A stretch of DNA of 40,449 nt, from assembly GCA_018882795.1 (NCBI GenBank), contig VERJ01000014.1, positions 1 to 40,449 on the forward strand, in the 5' to 3' direction. Below, piece after piece: positions 16,470 to 25,530 of the stretch; within the stretch, counting starts at the first letter, position 1, and each line of letters opens with the position of its first letter. Position numbers and translations under genes: made by a program. Source of the stretch: Burkholderiaceae bacterium. GTDB lineage: Bacteria > Pseudomonadota > Gammaproteobacteria > Burkholderiales > Burkholderiaceae_A. The notes under the pieces were generated by a model. That model did no database searches. It worked only from the letters and a program-made list of their open reading frames with translations, and was not told where the DNA came from.

Positions 16470-18767
16470 CTAAGGCTTTTTCCAGCCAAGCAGCCGCACG
16501 GCATTGGTGATTACGGCTGCTGAGCTGAGCGCCATGGCACTTCCGGCGATGGCGGGCGGCAGAATCCCGAAGGCGGCAAGCGGAATCGCGGCAATATTGA
16601 AAACGAATGCAAAGCCCAGGTTTTCCTTCACACGCCGCATCACGGATCGCGCAAGTGAAAGGCTATTGATTGCGTCTCGCAGCGGCGTCTGTGTGGAGAT
16701 GGTCAGATCCGCGCTCTGCAGCGTGAGGGCAGCCCCCGATGCCATCGCCACGCCCAGGTGGGCATGTGCCATCGCTGCTGCATCGTTGATGCCATCGCCC
16801 ACCATGGCCACATGGCGGCCATCTTTTCGCCACTGATCAAGTCGCTGGGCCTTTTCTTCCGGTCCCTGCTGGCCAAAGTATTCAATTGCCTCCAGCAGAC
16901 GGGCTATCCGTTGGACCGCTGAATTTCGATCACCACTCAGAATCGTTGCCTGTGCACCAAGCTGTTTGACTTGTGTGATTGCATCCTGTGCATCGGCCCT
17001 GAGACTATCGCTGACCCACAATCGGCCACACCATTGTTCGCCGATTGCAACATCGATCGCACTTGCATCGGCATGGAGCTGATCAAGTGTGATGTCGTGT
17101 GGTGATTTGTTTTCTAAATTGAGTTTTAAAGTGGCCTGGCCTGCCTTGCCGGATGGATCCACCCATGCAGGCTTGCCCACACGGATCCGTTGGCTGCGGT
17201 AGAAGCCCTCTTCGATCAATGCGGACACACCATCACCGGGATGATTGTGCACGTCACTGCAGTGGGGCATGGACCTGCCTGCAACATAAGACAACAATGC
17301 ACCTGCCAGGGGATGCTCAATGCCTTGTTCAGCGGCGCTTGCAGCCGCAAGCCAGTCGGGCCAGGGTTTGGGGCTCGCGGATGACTCAAGATCCACGTGT
17401 TCAATGGCACGGGATGCGCTATCGGATTCTGGTAAAGCCGCGGCAATCGCAATCAGTTTCGGCCTGCCTGAGGTGAGTGTTCCGGTTTTGTCGAACACGA
17501 CGTGATCCACTTCAGCAGCCCGCTGCAGCGCATCCGCACTACGAAAAAACCAGCCAAACTGTGCACTTCGGGCAAGGCCCGCGGCAATTGCCGCTGGGGT
17601 GGCGAGTCCCAGTGCGCAGGGGCATGCCACCACCAGTACGGCCACTGCATGGGCGATCGCGCTGCCGGTGTTCGTGCCCATCGCCATATGGCCAAAGAGT
17701 GTGGCCAATGCAATCACCATCACCGCAGGCACAAAGACTGCAGCAACGCGATCCGCCAATGCCGCAATCGGTGCTCGGGAAGATAGTGCGGAAAGAATCT
17801 TTTCGCCGATCATCGCCCGCCGCGATGATGCGAACTCGCTGATCACTTTCGCAGTGATGCGACCCGAGAGATTCAAGCACCCCGCATAGATTGTGTCACC
17901 CACATGCTTGACCACCGGCATGCTCTCACCCGTCATGCTGCTTTCATCCACCTCGGTCTGGCCTTCGGTGATCACGGCATCCAGGCTGATGGGCTGATTG
18001 GCGGCGAATCGAATCAGTGTTCCGGCTGCAATTGCGCTGGGGCTTTTGCTGATCCAATGATTGGCGGTGGGATCAAACGTCTCGACCGGGGATTGGTCCA
18101 GCTGAGTCAAATGTGAAAGGGCTCTGAGGGCCTGACCGCGGGCCCGTGTTTCCAGTGTTCTTCCCAGCCGCACCATGGCCAGCACCACGACCGAGGTTTC
18201 AAAATAAAGGCCATTGTGCGGATTTGCCAAATCAGGCAGCAGGCCCGAGACCGCTAGCAGCGACCAGCTATAAGCAGCGAGTGTGCCAATGCTGATCAGC
18301 GTTTCCATATTGGCGCTGCTCGCACGCAAGGCGCGCCAGGCGCCTTTATAAAAAGGCCATGCCACGACGGTCTGCATGATGGTGGCCAACATCAGCTGTG
18401 GCAGTACCGGAATCAGTCCGTGCTGGCCTGCGGCCATGCCACCCATCTCCACCAGCATGATGGCCAGTGCAGCAATCGAGAACCAGACCCGGAAATGTTC
18501 AAGGAACCCAGCCATGCCGTGCGAAGCTGAAGGGTCTGTAAAGGATTCCTGATCGCGCGGCTGTCGCAGATCCAGGGGGCTAGCATCGTAGCCCGCACGG
18601 CGAATTGCGGCGATGGCTTCATCGACCGATAGGCCCGTGATCCTGGCCCGATGCTCCAGCAGGCTGACGTCGGCGGTCACACCCGGATGCCTGCGCAAGA
18701 CTTTTTCAATGCGGCTTGAGCAGGCCGCGCAAGTCATGCCATCAATGTGGAGATCGACCGGTTTCAT
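16470..18767 (-). CDS. copA: Cu(I)-exporting P1B-type ATPase CopA
   Basis: A 765-residue inner-membrane pump. One N-terminal HMA domain (GMTCAAC, C13 and C16) precedes eight predicted membrane segments. The A-domain has DESSMTGES, the transport motif is CPCALG in TM6 (Cu(I) specificity), the phosphorylation site is DKTGTLT, the nucleotide domain carries an HPLAG motif, and the hinge is GDGINDAAA. It exports cytosolic copper to the periplasm using ATP. It is followed by the chaperone gene after 27 bases and divergent from a thioredoxin-like gene. A CueR-type regulator is usual but none is seen nearby. Confidence 0.95.
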   Translation of the reverse strand: MKPVDLHIDGMTCAACSSRIEKVLRRHPGVTADVSLLEHRARITGLSVDEAIAAIRRAGYDASPLDLRQPRDQESFTDPSASHGMAGFLEHFRVWFSIAALAIMLVEMGGMAAGQHGLIPVLPQLMLATIMQTVVAWPFYKGAWRALRASSANMETLISIGTLAAYSWSLLAVSGLLPDLANPHNGLYFETSVVVLAMVRLGRTLETRARGQALRALSHLTQLDQSPVETFDPTANHWISKSPSAIAAGTLIRFAANQPISLDAVITEGQTEVDESSMTGESMPVVKHVGDTIYAGCLNLSGRITAKVISEFASSRRAMIGEKILSALSSRAPIAALADRVAAVFVPAVMVIALATLFGHMAMGTNTGSAIAHAVAVLVVACPCALGLATPAAIAAGLARSAQFGWFFRSADALQRAAEVDHVVFDKTGTLTSGRPKLIAIAAALPESDSASRAIEHVDLESSASPKPWPDWLAAASAAEQGIEHPLAGALLSYVAGRSMPHCSDVHNHPGDGVSALIEEGFYRSQRIRVGKPAWVDPSGKAGQATLKLNLENKSPHDITLDQLHADASAIDVAIGEQWCGRLWVSDSLRADAQDAITQVKQLGAQATILSGDRNSAVQRIARLLEAIEYFGQQGPEEKAQRLDQWRKDGRHVAMVGDGINDAAAMAHAHLGVAMASGAALTLQSADLTISTQTPLRDAINSLSLARSVMRRVKENLGFAFVFNIAAIPLAAFGILPPAIAGSAMALSSAAVITNAVRLLGWKKP

Positions 18768-18785
18768 GTTCTTATAATGCCATTC

Positions 18786-19319
18786 ATGAACATACGTACT
18801 CCCTTATCTTCTGCCCGTGCTGTGGGCGCGTCCAAGCTGCCGCTGCTGGCGGTGCTCCTGATGCTTGCAGTGATTGCCCTCGGGGCAGCCTTTATGCTGC
18901 GATCCCAGCCTGCACCCGCAGTGGTGGGCCAGACCATCTCTGGCGAGGCGGTGAATACCGCTGCATTGAAAGGCAGGCCCTATCTTGTGAATTTCTGGGC
19001 CACCAGTTGTGTGACCTGTGTAAAGGAAATGCCCGACCTGATTGCAATCCATAAGGAATTTGCGGCCAAAGGTTTTAATACCATTGCGGTGGCCATGAGT
19101 TATGACCGGCCCGATTACATCGCCACCTTTGTCAAGGATCGGGAACTGCCATTTCTGGTGGTCCATGATCGCGACGGCGCCTGGGCCAAGGCCTATGGCG
19201 ATGTGGCGGTCACTCCCACCACGTTTGTCGTGGACCGCGATGGAAAAATTGTGAAGCGCTATGTCGGCGAGCCAAATTTCTCTGAGCTGCGTAAGCTGCT
19301 CTCACGCGAGCTGAGTTAG
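18786..19319 (+). CDS. Membrane-anchored TlpA/ResA-like thioredoxin-fold protein
   Basis: A 177-residue protein with one N-terminal membrane anchor (KLPLLAVLLMLAVIALGAAF) and a periplasmic thioredoxin domain. The redox site is NFWATSCVTCVKEMP (Cys-Val-Thr-Cys), and the cis-proline loop is VTPTTFVVDRDGK. TlpA/ResA-type proteins reduce apo-cytochrome c or copper-binding cysteines, for example in oxidase assembly. The CVTC dipeptide is unlike DsbA, consistent with a reductase. ATG 18786 is preferred over 18747, which lies inside the divergent copA gene. A TATAAT at 18773-18778 sits so close that the message may be almost leaderless. The copA neighbour suggests a copper link, which is inference. 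Confidence 0.85.
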   Translation: MNIRTPLSSARAVGASKLPLLAVLLMLAVIALGAAFMLRSQPAPAVVGQTISGEAVNTAALKGRPYLVNFWATSCVTCVKEMPDLIAIHKEFAAKGFNTIAVAMSYDRPDYIATFVKDRELPFLVVHDRDGAWAKAYGDVAVTPTTFVVDRDGKIVKRYVGEPNFSELRKLLSRELS

Positions 19320-19368
19320 GCCGCCCGCGAAACGAGCGACACCAGAGGCTTGACCAGAGTTAATGTTT

Positions 19369-20325
19369 TCAGGCCGGGTTAAACACACCGGCCTGGTGGG
19401 CCTGTTGATCGGCATGATAGGAAGACCGCACCAGGGCGCCCACCGCCGCATGGGTAAATCCCATCTCCTTGGCCTGTGATTCAAACATCTTGAAGACATC
19501 CGGGTGTACGTAGCGACGCACCGGCAGATGGCTGTTGGAAGGTGCAAGATACTGGCCGATGGTCAGCATGTCGATGTCATGTGCCCGCATGTCCTGCATC
19601 ACCTGCAGAATTTCTTCATCGGTCTCGCCAAGGCCCACCATCAGGCCACTCTTGGTGGGAACGCCAGGCACTTCTTCCTTAAAGCGTTTTAAAAGCGTTA
19701 AGGAATGCTGATAGTCTGAACCCGGGCGTGCCTCACGGTAGAGTCTTGGCACGGTTTCAAGATTGTGGTTCATGACATCTGGCGGCGCTGCCTTCAGGAT
19801 ACCCAGCGCACGATCAAGCCGACCACGGAAATCGGGTACGAGCACTTCAATGATTGTTTCGGGTGACTGACGCCGCACTTCCTGAATGCAATCGACAAAA
19901 TGCTGGGCGCCACCATCCCTTAAGTCGTCGCGGTCAACGCTGGTGATCACCACATAGCGCAGCCTTAACGCCGCAATGGTTTTGGCCAGATTGGTAGGCT
20001 CATTGATATCCAGTGGATCGGGGCGGCCATGGCCGACATCGCAAAACGGGCAGCGGCGCGTGCACTTATCCCCCATGATCATGAAGGTGGCTGTGCCTTT
20101 GCCGAAACACTCACCGATATTGGGGCAGGAGGCCTCTTCGCAGACGGTGTAGAGGCTGTGCTTGCGCAGGATGTCTTTGATTTCCAGAAACCGCGTGCTT
20201 GCGCTTGCCGCCTTCACACGAATCCAATCGGGTTTGGGCAACGGATCAGTGGCCACCACCTTGATCGGAATCCGGGCGGTTTTTTCTGCGCCCTTTTGTT
20301 TTTTGGTCGGATCGTAGGTGGTCAC
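19369..20325 (-). CDS. lipA: Lipoyl synthase
   Basis: A 318-residue radical-SAM enzyme inserting two sulfurs into octanoyl groups on lipoyl domains. It carries both clusters: the auxiliary one in [12 protein letters not shown] (C-x4-C-x5-C) and the radical-SAM one in CTRRCPFC (C-x3-C-x2-C). The conserved C-terminal RSSYHAD supplies the serine ligand of the auxiliary cluster. The start is GTG, 17 bases after the lipB stop, so the pathway genes lipB and lipA are co-transcribed. Length is typical. It converges on the thioredoxin-like gene with 49 bases between, in which no terminator hairpin is obvious. Confidence 0.97.
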   Translation of the reverse strand: MTTYDPTKKQKGAEKTARIPIKVVATDPLPKPDWIRVKAASASTRFLEIKDILRKHSLYTVCEEASCPNIGECFGKGTATFMIMGDKCTRRCPFCDVGHGRPDPLDINEPTNLAKTIAALRLRYVVITSVDRDDLRDGGAQHFVDCIQEVRRQSPETIIEVLVPDFRGRLDRALGILKAAPPDVMNHNLETVPRLYREARPGSDYQHSLTLLKRFKEEVPGVPTKSGLMVGLGETDEEILQVMQDMRAHDIDMLTIGQYLAPSNSHLPVRRYVHPDVFKMFESQAKEMGFTHAAVGALVRSSYHADQQAHQAGVFNPA

Positions 20326-20342
20326 GGCAGGATAAAAAATGT

Positions 20343-20972
20343 TTACTGGTTGAGTTGAATCTCAATGTGATCGCAGAGCCGATCTGCAACGGTCAGCCAA
20401 TCAGCAGAGATACCCATTGTAGCCATGTCTACCGTGCGAAGGCCCGCATAACCGCAGGGGTTGATTGCGCTAAACGGCCCAAGATCCATGCAGACATTGA
20501 GTGCAATGCCGTGATAGATCCGTCCCCGCGAGACCTTCAAACCAATCGCGCCGATCTTGGAGAGCGCTTCGCCATCGGGCACATAGACACCCGGCGCATC
20601 GGGCTTACGCGATGCATCTGGGGTATTGAAATCGGCCAGTGTGTTGATCATGGCCTGTTCCAGCCGCAGCACCGTGTCTTTGACCAGCAGGCCCTGCCTG
20701 CGAATATCAACCAAGGTGTAGATCACCACCTGGCCTGGGCCGTGATAGGTCACCTGGCCCCCACGTTCTGTGCGGATCACGGGAATATTGCCCGCATTCA
20801 GGATGTGTTCCTCTTTTCCCGCCTGGCCGAGTGTGAAGATGGCCGGATGCTCCACCTGCCAGAGTTCATCGGGTGTGTCGTCTGTCCGCGTATTGGTGAA
20901 GGCGCGCATGGCCTCTAAGGTGGCCAGATAGTCGGCCTGCCGCAATACTTTTCTTGTAATGCCGCGATTCAT
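20343..20972 (-). CDS. lipB: Octanoyl-[acyl-carrier-protein]:protein N-octanoyltransferase LipB
   Basis: A 209-residue cysteine/lysine acyltransferase that moves octanoyl groups from ACP to lipoyl domains. The family signatures are [12 protein letters not shown], the catalytic lysine in [19 protein letters not shown], and the catalytic cysteine in INPCGYAGL. The order aminotransferase, ybeD, lipB, lipA on one strand is well kept in Burkholderiales. Its ATG lies 8 bases after the ybeD stop. Confidence 0.96.
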   Translation of the reverse strand: MNRGITRKVLRQADYLATLEAMRAFTNTRTDDTPDELWQVEHPAIFTLGQAGKEEHILNAGNIPVIRTERGGQVTYHGPGQVVIYTLVDIRRQGLLVKDTVLRLEQAMINTLADFNTPDASRKPDAPGVYVPDGEALSKIGAIGLKVSRGRIYHGIALNVCMDLGPFSAINPCGYAGLRTVDMATMGISADWLTVADRLCDHIEIQLNQ

Positions 20973-20980
20973 GGCCGCGG

Positions 20981-21250
20981 TCAGAGCACGACCTTGACCA
21001 TCGGGTGCTCGGTCAGTGCCAGATACAGGCCATCAAGCTGCTCGCGCGATCGTGCGGTGATGGTGACTGTGAGTCCCAGGTAGTTGCCGTTGCGGCTTGG
21101 CCGCATCTCCAGGCTGCTGGGATCGAAGTCAGGGGCATGCTGGCGCACCAACTCGCAGATGGTTTCTGCAAATCCATCTACCCTGGCGCCCATAATCTTG
21201 ATGGGAAAGCTGCAGGGATAGTCGATCAATGATTCCTGGTGTGAATTCAC
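20981..21250 (-). CDS. ybeD: YbeD-like DUF493 family protein
   Basis: An 89-residue ferredoxin-like small domain. It starts with YPCSFPIKIMG and contains RPSRNGNYLGLTVTITARS, both usual in the DUF493/YbeD family, which has an ACT-like fold and is often found beside lipB. An allosteric regulatory role in lipoate metabolism has been suggested for the family but not proven. The start is GTG, overlapping the upstream aminotransferase stop as GTGA, so translation is coupled. Confidence 0.9.
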   Translation of the reverse strand: MNSHQESLIDYPCSFPIKIMGARVDGFAETICELVRQHAPDFDPSSLEMRPSRNGNYLGLTVTITARSREQLDGLYLALTEHPMVKVVL

Positions 21251-22140
21251 AGCTGGCCTGCGCGCAGTTTTCCAATGACTTCATCGTAGGCTTTGCGGAT
21301 TTGCCAATACACCGGGCCAGGTTTGCCTGCATGGGTGGGATTGCCCACCGGCCGCTGGTCCATGCGTACGATGGGCAGTACCTCCTTGGTGGCCGCGGTC
21401 AGGAGCAGTTCATCGGCGTTGGTGATTTCCTGCTGCCGGATGCGCCGAATTTGTACAGGAATATGGAGCGCTTCGGCAATGTCCTCCATCAGGCCGTAAC
21501 GGACGCCTTCCAGAATCAGATGATTTTTCAGCGGTGCATGCAGCACACCATCCTTAACCATCCAGATATTGCATGCGGCGCCTTCCGTGAGAAAACCATC
21601 ACGAAACAACACCGCCTCTGTGGCGCCGCGCTCGATGGCAGTCTGACGCGCCAAGACATTACCCAGCAAGGCAGTGGCCTTGATATCGCAATGGAGCCAA
21701 CGTTCGTCAGGTAGTGAAATCACCTTGATGCCCTCTTCGCGCAGCTGTGTGGTTGGCGGCGTGAAAGGGGTAGACATCGCAAAGATCGTGGGCTGCACCT
21801 CGGGCTTTGGAAAGGCATGGTCTCGCTTGGCAACACCGCGTGTGACCTGGAGATAAAGAAATTGGTCCTCACCCTCATTGCGTTCAATCAGCTCAGCAAT
21901 GAGTCTGGACCATTGTGCGGCATCAAGTGGCGGTTTGATGTGAATCGCTGCAAGGCTGCGCTCCAGTCGACCAAGATGTGAGTCAAGCCGAAAAGGCCTT
22001 CTGGAATAGGCTGGCACCACTTCATAGATGCCATCACCAAAAATGAATCCCCGATCCAGCACTGAAATCTTGGCCTCTGACAGTGGCACCCAGTCGCCAT
22101 TGAGATAGACCGTGGGATTTCCTTGAATACCTTGAATCAT
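21247..22140 (-). CDS. D-amino acid aminotransferase (class IV PLP enzyme)
   Basis: A 297-residue fold-type IV PLP aminotransferase. Key parts are YLNGDWVPLSEAKISVLDRGF, GIYEVVPAYSRRPFRLDSH, the catalytic lysine in CDIKATALLGNVLARQ, and EGAACNIWMVKDG for phosphate and cofactor binding. D-amino acid transaminases of this type make D-Ala/D-Glu, precursors of peptidoglycan. The neighbouring PBP5-family gene 21 bases upstream on the same strand would release D-Ala from stem peptides, so a D-alanine recycling link is reasonable but inferred. Branched-chain aminotransferase (IlvE) and aminodeoxychorismate lyase are the alternative class IV assignments; the N-terminal region favours D-AAT. Confidence 0.88.
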   Translation of the reverse strand: MIQGIQGNPTVYLNGDWVPLSEAKISVLDRGFIFGDGIYEVVPAYSRRPFRLDSHLGRLERSLAAIHIKPPLDAAQWSRLIAELIERNEGEDQFLYLQVTRGVAKRDHAFPKPEVQPTIFAMSTPFTPPTTQLREEGIKVISLPDERWLHCDIKATALLGNVLARQTAIERGATEAVLFRDGFLTEGAACNIWMVKDGVLHAPLKNHLILEGVRYGLMEDIAEALHIPVQIRRIRQQEITNADELLLTAATKEVLPIVRMDQRPVGNPTHAGKPGPVYWQIRKAYDEVIGKLRAGQL

Positions 22141-22161
22141 GAAGGGATGGTTTCCTATTGG

Positions 22162-23346
22162 TTAAAGCGCGCGCCACCACAGCCGCATTGCATCGATGGC
22201 CCGGCCGAGTAATCCGGCGGCTTTTACAGATTCTGCAGCGCTCACCGGTACCTGATGGATTTCGGTATCGCCGAGCCAGATCCGCAGCTGCCCCACTGGC
22301 TGTCCAATAGAGACGGGTGCCAACAGGGCATTGGGCCGCTCAAGCTGGGTGCGGATATTGTCGGCCCTTCCACGCGGAATTGCCACCAATACATCGCGCG
22401 GGAAATGAAGCCTTGCAGTGCCCGATGTGCCTTTGAATACTGGAATGTTCTCACTGGCTTCGTCAGCCCTAAAGAGCCGGAGGATATCGAACTGTTGAAA
22501 GCCAAAGTTCAGAAGTTTCAATCCTTCCTGCGCGCGTACCTCTTCGGTTGCGGCACCTGCAATGACCGCGATCAGTCGGCGCTGCATCCGTTCCCGGGTG
22601 CCCAGGGGCTGGGGACGGTGGGCGCTGACGGCCAGTGCAAATCCCTCGGTCTCGCTGCGGCCCGTCATCAGACCATCTACAGAATTATCCAACCAGAGCA
22701 ATCGATTGCGGTTGACCTGTCGGATGCCGTTATAGGTTAGCTCTCGCCGCCCAAATTCACGTAGGTGTTCTGGATATTCGCTGATCAGGTTATTGGCCAG
22801 TTTCACCAGATCCGCTACCGTGCTGTAGTGTTCTGGATGGGGTACTCCAGTGGCGTTAGCAAAGTGTGTGTTGCTCATGCCCAGGCGTTGCGCGGCCTTG
22901 TTCATGGATTCGACAAACGCGGACTCAGAACCCGAGATGGCCTTGGATAATGCGATCGCAGCGTCGTGAGCGCCCAGAATGATCAGGCCCTGTAGCAGTT
23001 CAGCAACTGACACATCCTTGCTGGGCAGGAGAAACATGCGTGCCCCCTGGGGGATTTCCGCCTCTGTGGGCGAGGCCACATTCTGATCCAGCCTGATCTT
23101 TCGCTCGCGCAGTGCTGCGAAAGTTAGATAGGCTGTCATGAGTTTGGAAAGTGATGCAGGATTGATCCGGCTATCCGCATTGGCCGAGGCTAGGGTCTGG
23201 CCAGTGGTGGCATCAATCAGCATCCAGTTCGGTGCAGCAAGCTTGGGTGGTGCGGGCCATGATTGCGCAAAGGTTGCGCGACTGCCGAGTGTGAGAACAG
23301 GGAGCAGTATCAAGAAAAAGAAAAGTTGGCCCAGGCGGGGATGCAT
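22162..23346 (-). CDS. PBP5/6-family D-alanyl-D-alanine carboxypeptidase homologue with degenerate active-site motifs
   Basis: A 394-residue protein with an N-terminal signal (hydrophobic FFFLILLPVLTLG, cleavage near ATFAQS), a peptidase S11 domain and a C-terminal DacA-like beta domain. The first motif SLSK (S65-K68) is intact. The second, normally SGN in a QSGNDA context, reads GAH (125-127, ILGAHDAA). The third, normally KTG, reads MTG (227-229, VDGLMTGRSETEG, codon ATG). These changes predict weak or absent carboxypeptidase activity. ATG 23346 is chosen because it starts the signal peptide; an upstream in-frame start at 23379 would overlap the hydrolase gene. It may be a structural or regulatory paralogue of a true PBP5 elsewhere. 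Confidence 0.88.
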   Translation of the reverse strand: MHPRLGQLFFFLILLPVLTLGSRATFAQSWPAPPKLAAPNWMLIDATTGQTLASANADSRINPASLSKLMTAYLTFAALRERKIRLDQNVASPTEAEIPQGARMFLLPSKDVSVAELLQGLIILGAHDAAIALSKAISGSESAFVESMNKAAQRLGMSNTHFANATGVPHPEHYSTVADLVKLANNLISEYPEHLREFGRRELTYNGIRQVNRNRLLWLDNSVDGLMTGRSETEGFALAVSAHRPQPLGTRERMQRRLIAVIAGAATEEVRAQEGLKLLNFGFQQFDILRLFRADEASENIPVFKGTSGTARLHFPRDVLVAIPRGRADNIRTQLERPNALLAPVSIGQPVGQLRIWLGDTEIHQVPVSAAESVKAAGLLGRAIDAMRLWWRAL

Positions 23347-23351
23347 GGCGC

Positions 23352-24008
23352 TCAATCTCTCAGACAACGGGTGATGCAATCTCTCAGAAACGGCAGCTGG
23401 CCGTGAAAGAAGTGGCTTGCCTTGGGCATTACCAAAATCGGATGCTGCTGGGGTGCCGCCCAGTCGAGAACGCTTTTTAATGAAACGACCTCGTCTTCTT
23501 CACCATGAATCAGGCGTGCAGCAGCGGTTAAGGGGGCGGCGGGACGGCGGTCATCGGCGATGCCAAGGCCCACCAGAATCACACGATCCAGCGATGGCTG
23601 TCCCTGAGCAACAGGATGACTTGGCCATTCATGGGCCAGGTGGGTGGCCATGACACCACCAAAGGAGAAACCACCAACCCAGCGATGTCCACCGATATTG
23701 GGATGTTGTTCGATCAGCCAGCGCCAGGCGGCCCAGAGGTCTTCGACTTCGCCATGGCCATGGTCGTGATCGGCTTCGCTTTTTCCAACACCACGGAAAT
23801 TGGGCCGCAGCACGATCATCGATTGATTCACAAAGGCCCGCGCAATGGTCTGGGCGACCTTGTTATCCAGGGTGCCACCAAAGAGCGGGTGGGGATGGGC
23901 CACCACGGCAAGCCCCCTTGGGGCATGGTCTGCGGGTGGCCGATCGAGAGCCACCTCAATAGCGCCAGCAGGCCCCGGGATCAGGAACCGTTCAGTCGCG
24001 GAATTCAA
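23352..24008 (-). CDS. Alpha/beta hydrolase (dienelactone-hydrolase-like)
   Basis: A 218-residue cytosolic alpha/beta hydrolase of the short 'COG2945' type. It has the oxyanion segment VVAHPHPLFGGTLDNKV, RPNFRGVGKSE, the nucleophile elbow GGFSFGG (serine), a probable acid in HGEEDEVV and the catalytic histidine in ASHFFHG. The substrate is unknown; esters or lactones are likely. The start is TTG, overlapping the upstream 2Fe-2S gene stop as TTGA, which implies co-translation. Confidence 0.85.
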   Translation of the reverse strand: MNSATERFLIPGPAGAIEVALDRPPADHAPRGLAVVAHPHPLFGGTLDNKVAQTIARAFVNQSMIVLRPNFRGVGKSEADHDHGHGEVEDLWAAWRWLIEQHPNIGGHRWVGGFSFGGVMATHLAHEWPSHPVAQGQPSLDRVILVGLGIADDRRPAAPLTAAARLIHGEEDEVVSLKSVLDWAAPQQHPILVMPKASHFFHGQLPFLRDCITRCLRD

Positions 24009-24313
24009 ATCTTGAGCCGCTCCACTGGGCGGTTGTGCAGCAGGTGCTCATTGATGATCTCATCGATATCTTCCTGATCGACATAGCGATACCAGGTGCC
24101 TTCGGGATAGACCACCATCACCGGCCCCTCATCGCAGCGATCAAGGCAGCCCGCGCGGTTGATGCGAATCATTCCTTGCCCATTTTTTTTCAGGGCCTTG
24201 ATTCGTTCTTTCGCATAGGCCTGCATGTCGTTGGCGCCGCAGTCGGCGCAGCATGCGCTGCCATCCTCGCGCTGATTGATACAGAAAAAGACGTGTTTTT
24301 CGAAATAGGACAT
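24005..24313 (-). CDS. Thioredoxin-like [2Fe-2S] ferredoxin
   Basis: A 102-residue protein of the thioredoxin-like 2Fe-2S family (as in NuoE-type and Azotobacter Shethna-type ferredoxins). The N terminus HVFFCINQRE supplies the first ligand; a CCADCG stretch follows, and the last ligands are in NRAGCLDRCDEGP, followed by the typical VMVVYPEGTWY strand. It is likely a small electron carrier, partner unknown. It sits between vanZ (9 bases) and the hydrolase (4-base overlap) in the same transcription unit. Confidence 0.88.
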   Translation of the reverse strand: MSYFEKHVFFCINQREDGSACCADCGANDMQAYAKERIKALKKNGQGMIRINRAGCLDRCDEGPVMVVYPEGTWYRYVDQEDIDEIINEHLLHNRPVERLKI

Positions 24314-24322
24314 GGTTCGATT

Positions 24323-25507
24323 TTATATGGCCCGATTCTCCGGTCTATGTCGGCTGGCATCGCCTTCATAGGCCCGTTCAAGCGCCCGGATTGATCGGCG
24401 TGGCAGGGCCACCATCAGCCAGGCCATTGCCAAGAAAGGCCATATCGTGGCCGCAAGATTGGCCAGTAGCTGCAGATTCAGCCACCGGCCGCGCGACCAG
24501 TCCATGGCGTTGGCCGCAACATAGCCGTTTTCGGGCAGGGTGTTCGAGAGCATGAGGGTTACGGCGAGGCCGCACAGGGCGGAGAGCCGCTGTTGGCTGA
24601 GTCTTGCGCCGGCCAGTCCATAGGCGGTGAGTAGTGTGAGCACCACCCCGGCCTGGGTCCCCGCGTTGAGCCAGGCAGCGGGGGCCGAGGGGGAGAGCGC
24701 CGCCACCCATGCGGCACGGGCCACGAGTGTGATTACAACCACGCTGATGATGGTGCGAGACCAATGCTCGGGACGGTAATTGGCGAACCAACGGGGGGAT
24801 TCCAGCATCGTCAGGTGTAGGATCAATGCACAGCTGGTCATGGCAGCGCCCACACACAGGGCCTCCGCAAGAATGCGTTGTGCCGCAAAGACCTCTTCGG
24901 CGACACCTGGGGTTGGCAAGGGCCCCCCTACCAGCCATGTGAAGCCCAGTCTGAATTCCGGATGCAGGCCAATGTCGCCTAGCGCAAGCCAGATCTGTTG
25001 GGGCGCGGCCTGTGCGGTGAGCCAAAGCCCAAACAGCAAGAGGCCGCCAAGCTCAATGGGCCTTGCCTCCGTGATCTGCATCCGCGCAAGGCTCTGGCTA
25101 TAGGCACTTGCGATGAATGCGCCCAGCAGTGTGCCACCGGTGTTGGCCATCACATCCAAAACCGAGGGCCGGCGGGTAGGCAGATAGGTCTGCAGGCCCT
25201 CGAGTATTACGGAGAGCAGCAGGCCAAGTGCAATCGCAATCACAAATGACTGTAATGGCCCCCAGACTGAGCCGCGCAACTGATAGCTGATAGCCCGGCC
25301 TGCCAGCAAGCCCAGCGGAATATAGGCCAGCACATTGACCAGCACATCAAAGCCTGTCCAGTAGCGTGGCCAGGGTTGGGATAAAAATTCCCAGGGCGGC
25401 TCCGGAATAAAGCGCCAGTCGGTCAGTGGCGAGAGGGTAATGAGACTCAAGCCCCCTGCATAAAGCAGTGCAGCGATCGACAGTGATGTTGCGCGGCTTA
25501 TGCCCAT
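24323..25507 (-). CDS. VanZ family integral membrane protein
   Basis: A 394-residue inner-membrane protein with about ten hydrophobic segments. The first 150 residues form the VanZ-like domain: LITLSPLTDWR, then FDVLVNVLAYIPLGLLAGR, ILEGLQTYLPTRRPSVLDV and MANTGGTLLGA. The second half is an additional multi-span region with no motif that I recognise. VanZ confers low-level teicoplanin resistance in enterococci, but the proteobacterial members have no defined role. It is divergent from birA with 23 bases between the starts. Confidence 0.85.
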   Translation of the reverse strand: MGISRATSLSIAALLYAGGLSLITLSPLTDWRFIPEPPWEFLSQPWPRYWTGFDVLVNVLAYIPLGLLAGRAISYQLRGSVWGPLQSFVIAIALGLLLSVILEGLQTYLPTRRPSVLDVMANTGGTLLGAFIASAYSQSLARMQITEARPIELGGLLLFGLWLTAQAAPQQIWLALGDIGLHPEFRLGFTWLVGGPLPTPGVAEEVFAAQRILAEALCVGAAMTSCALILHLTMLESPRWFANYRPEHWSRTIISVVVITLVARAAWVAALSPSAPAAWLNAGTQAGVVLTLLTAYGLAGARLSQQRLSALCGLAVTLMLSNTLPENGYVAANAMDWSRGRWLNLQLLANLAATIWPFLAMAWLMVALPRRSIRALERAYEGDASRHRPENRAI

Positions 25508-25530
25508 AGGGAACCTTTGATCATCCGGCT

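Noticed and set aside
18741-18785. Strong promoter for the thioredoxin-like gene
   Set aside because: TATAAT is good, but no -35 hexamer with 16-18 base spacing is present, so only the -10 is mentioned.
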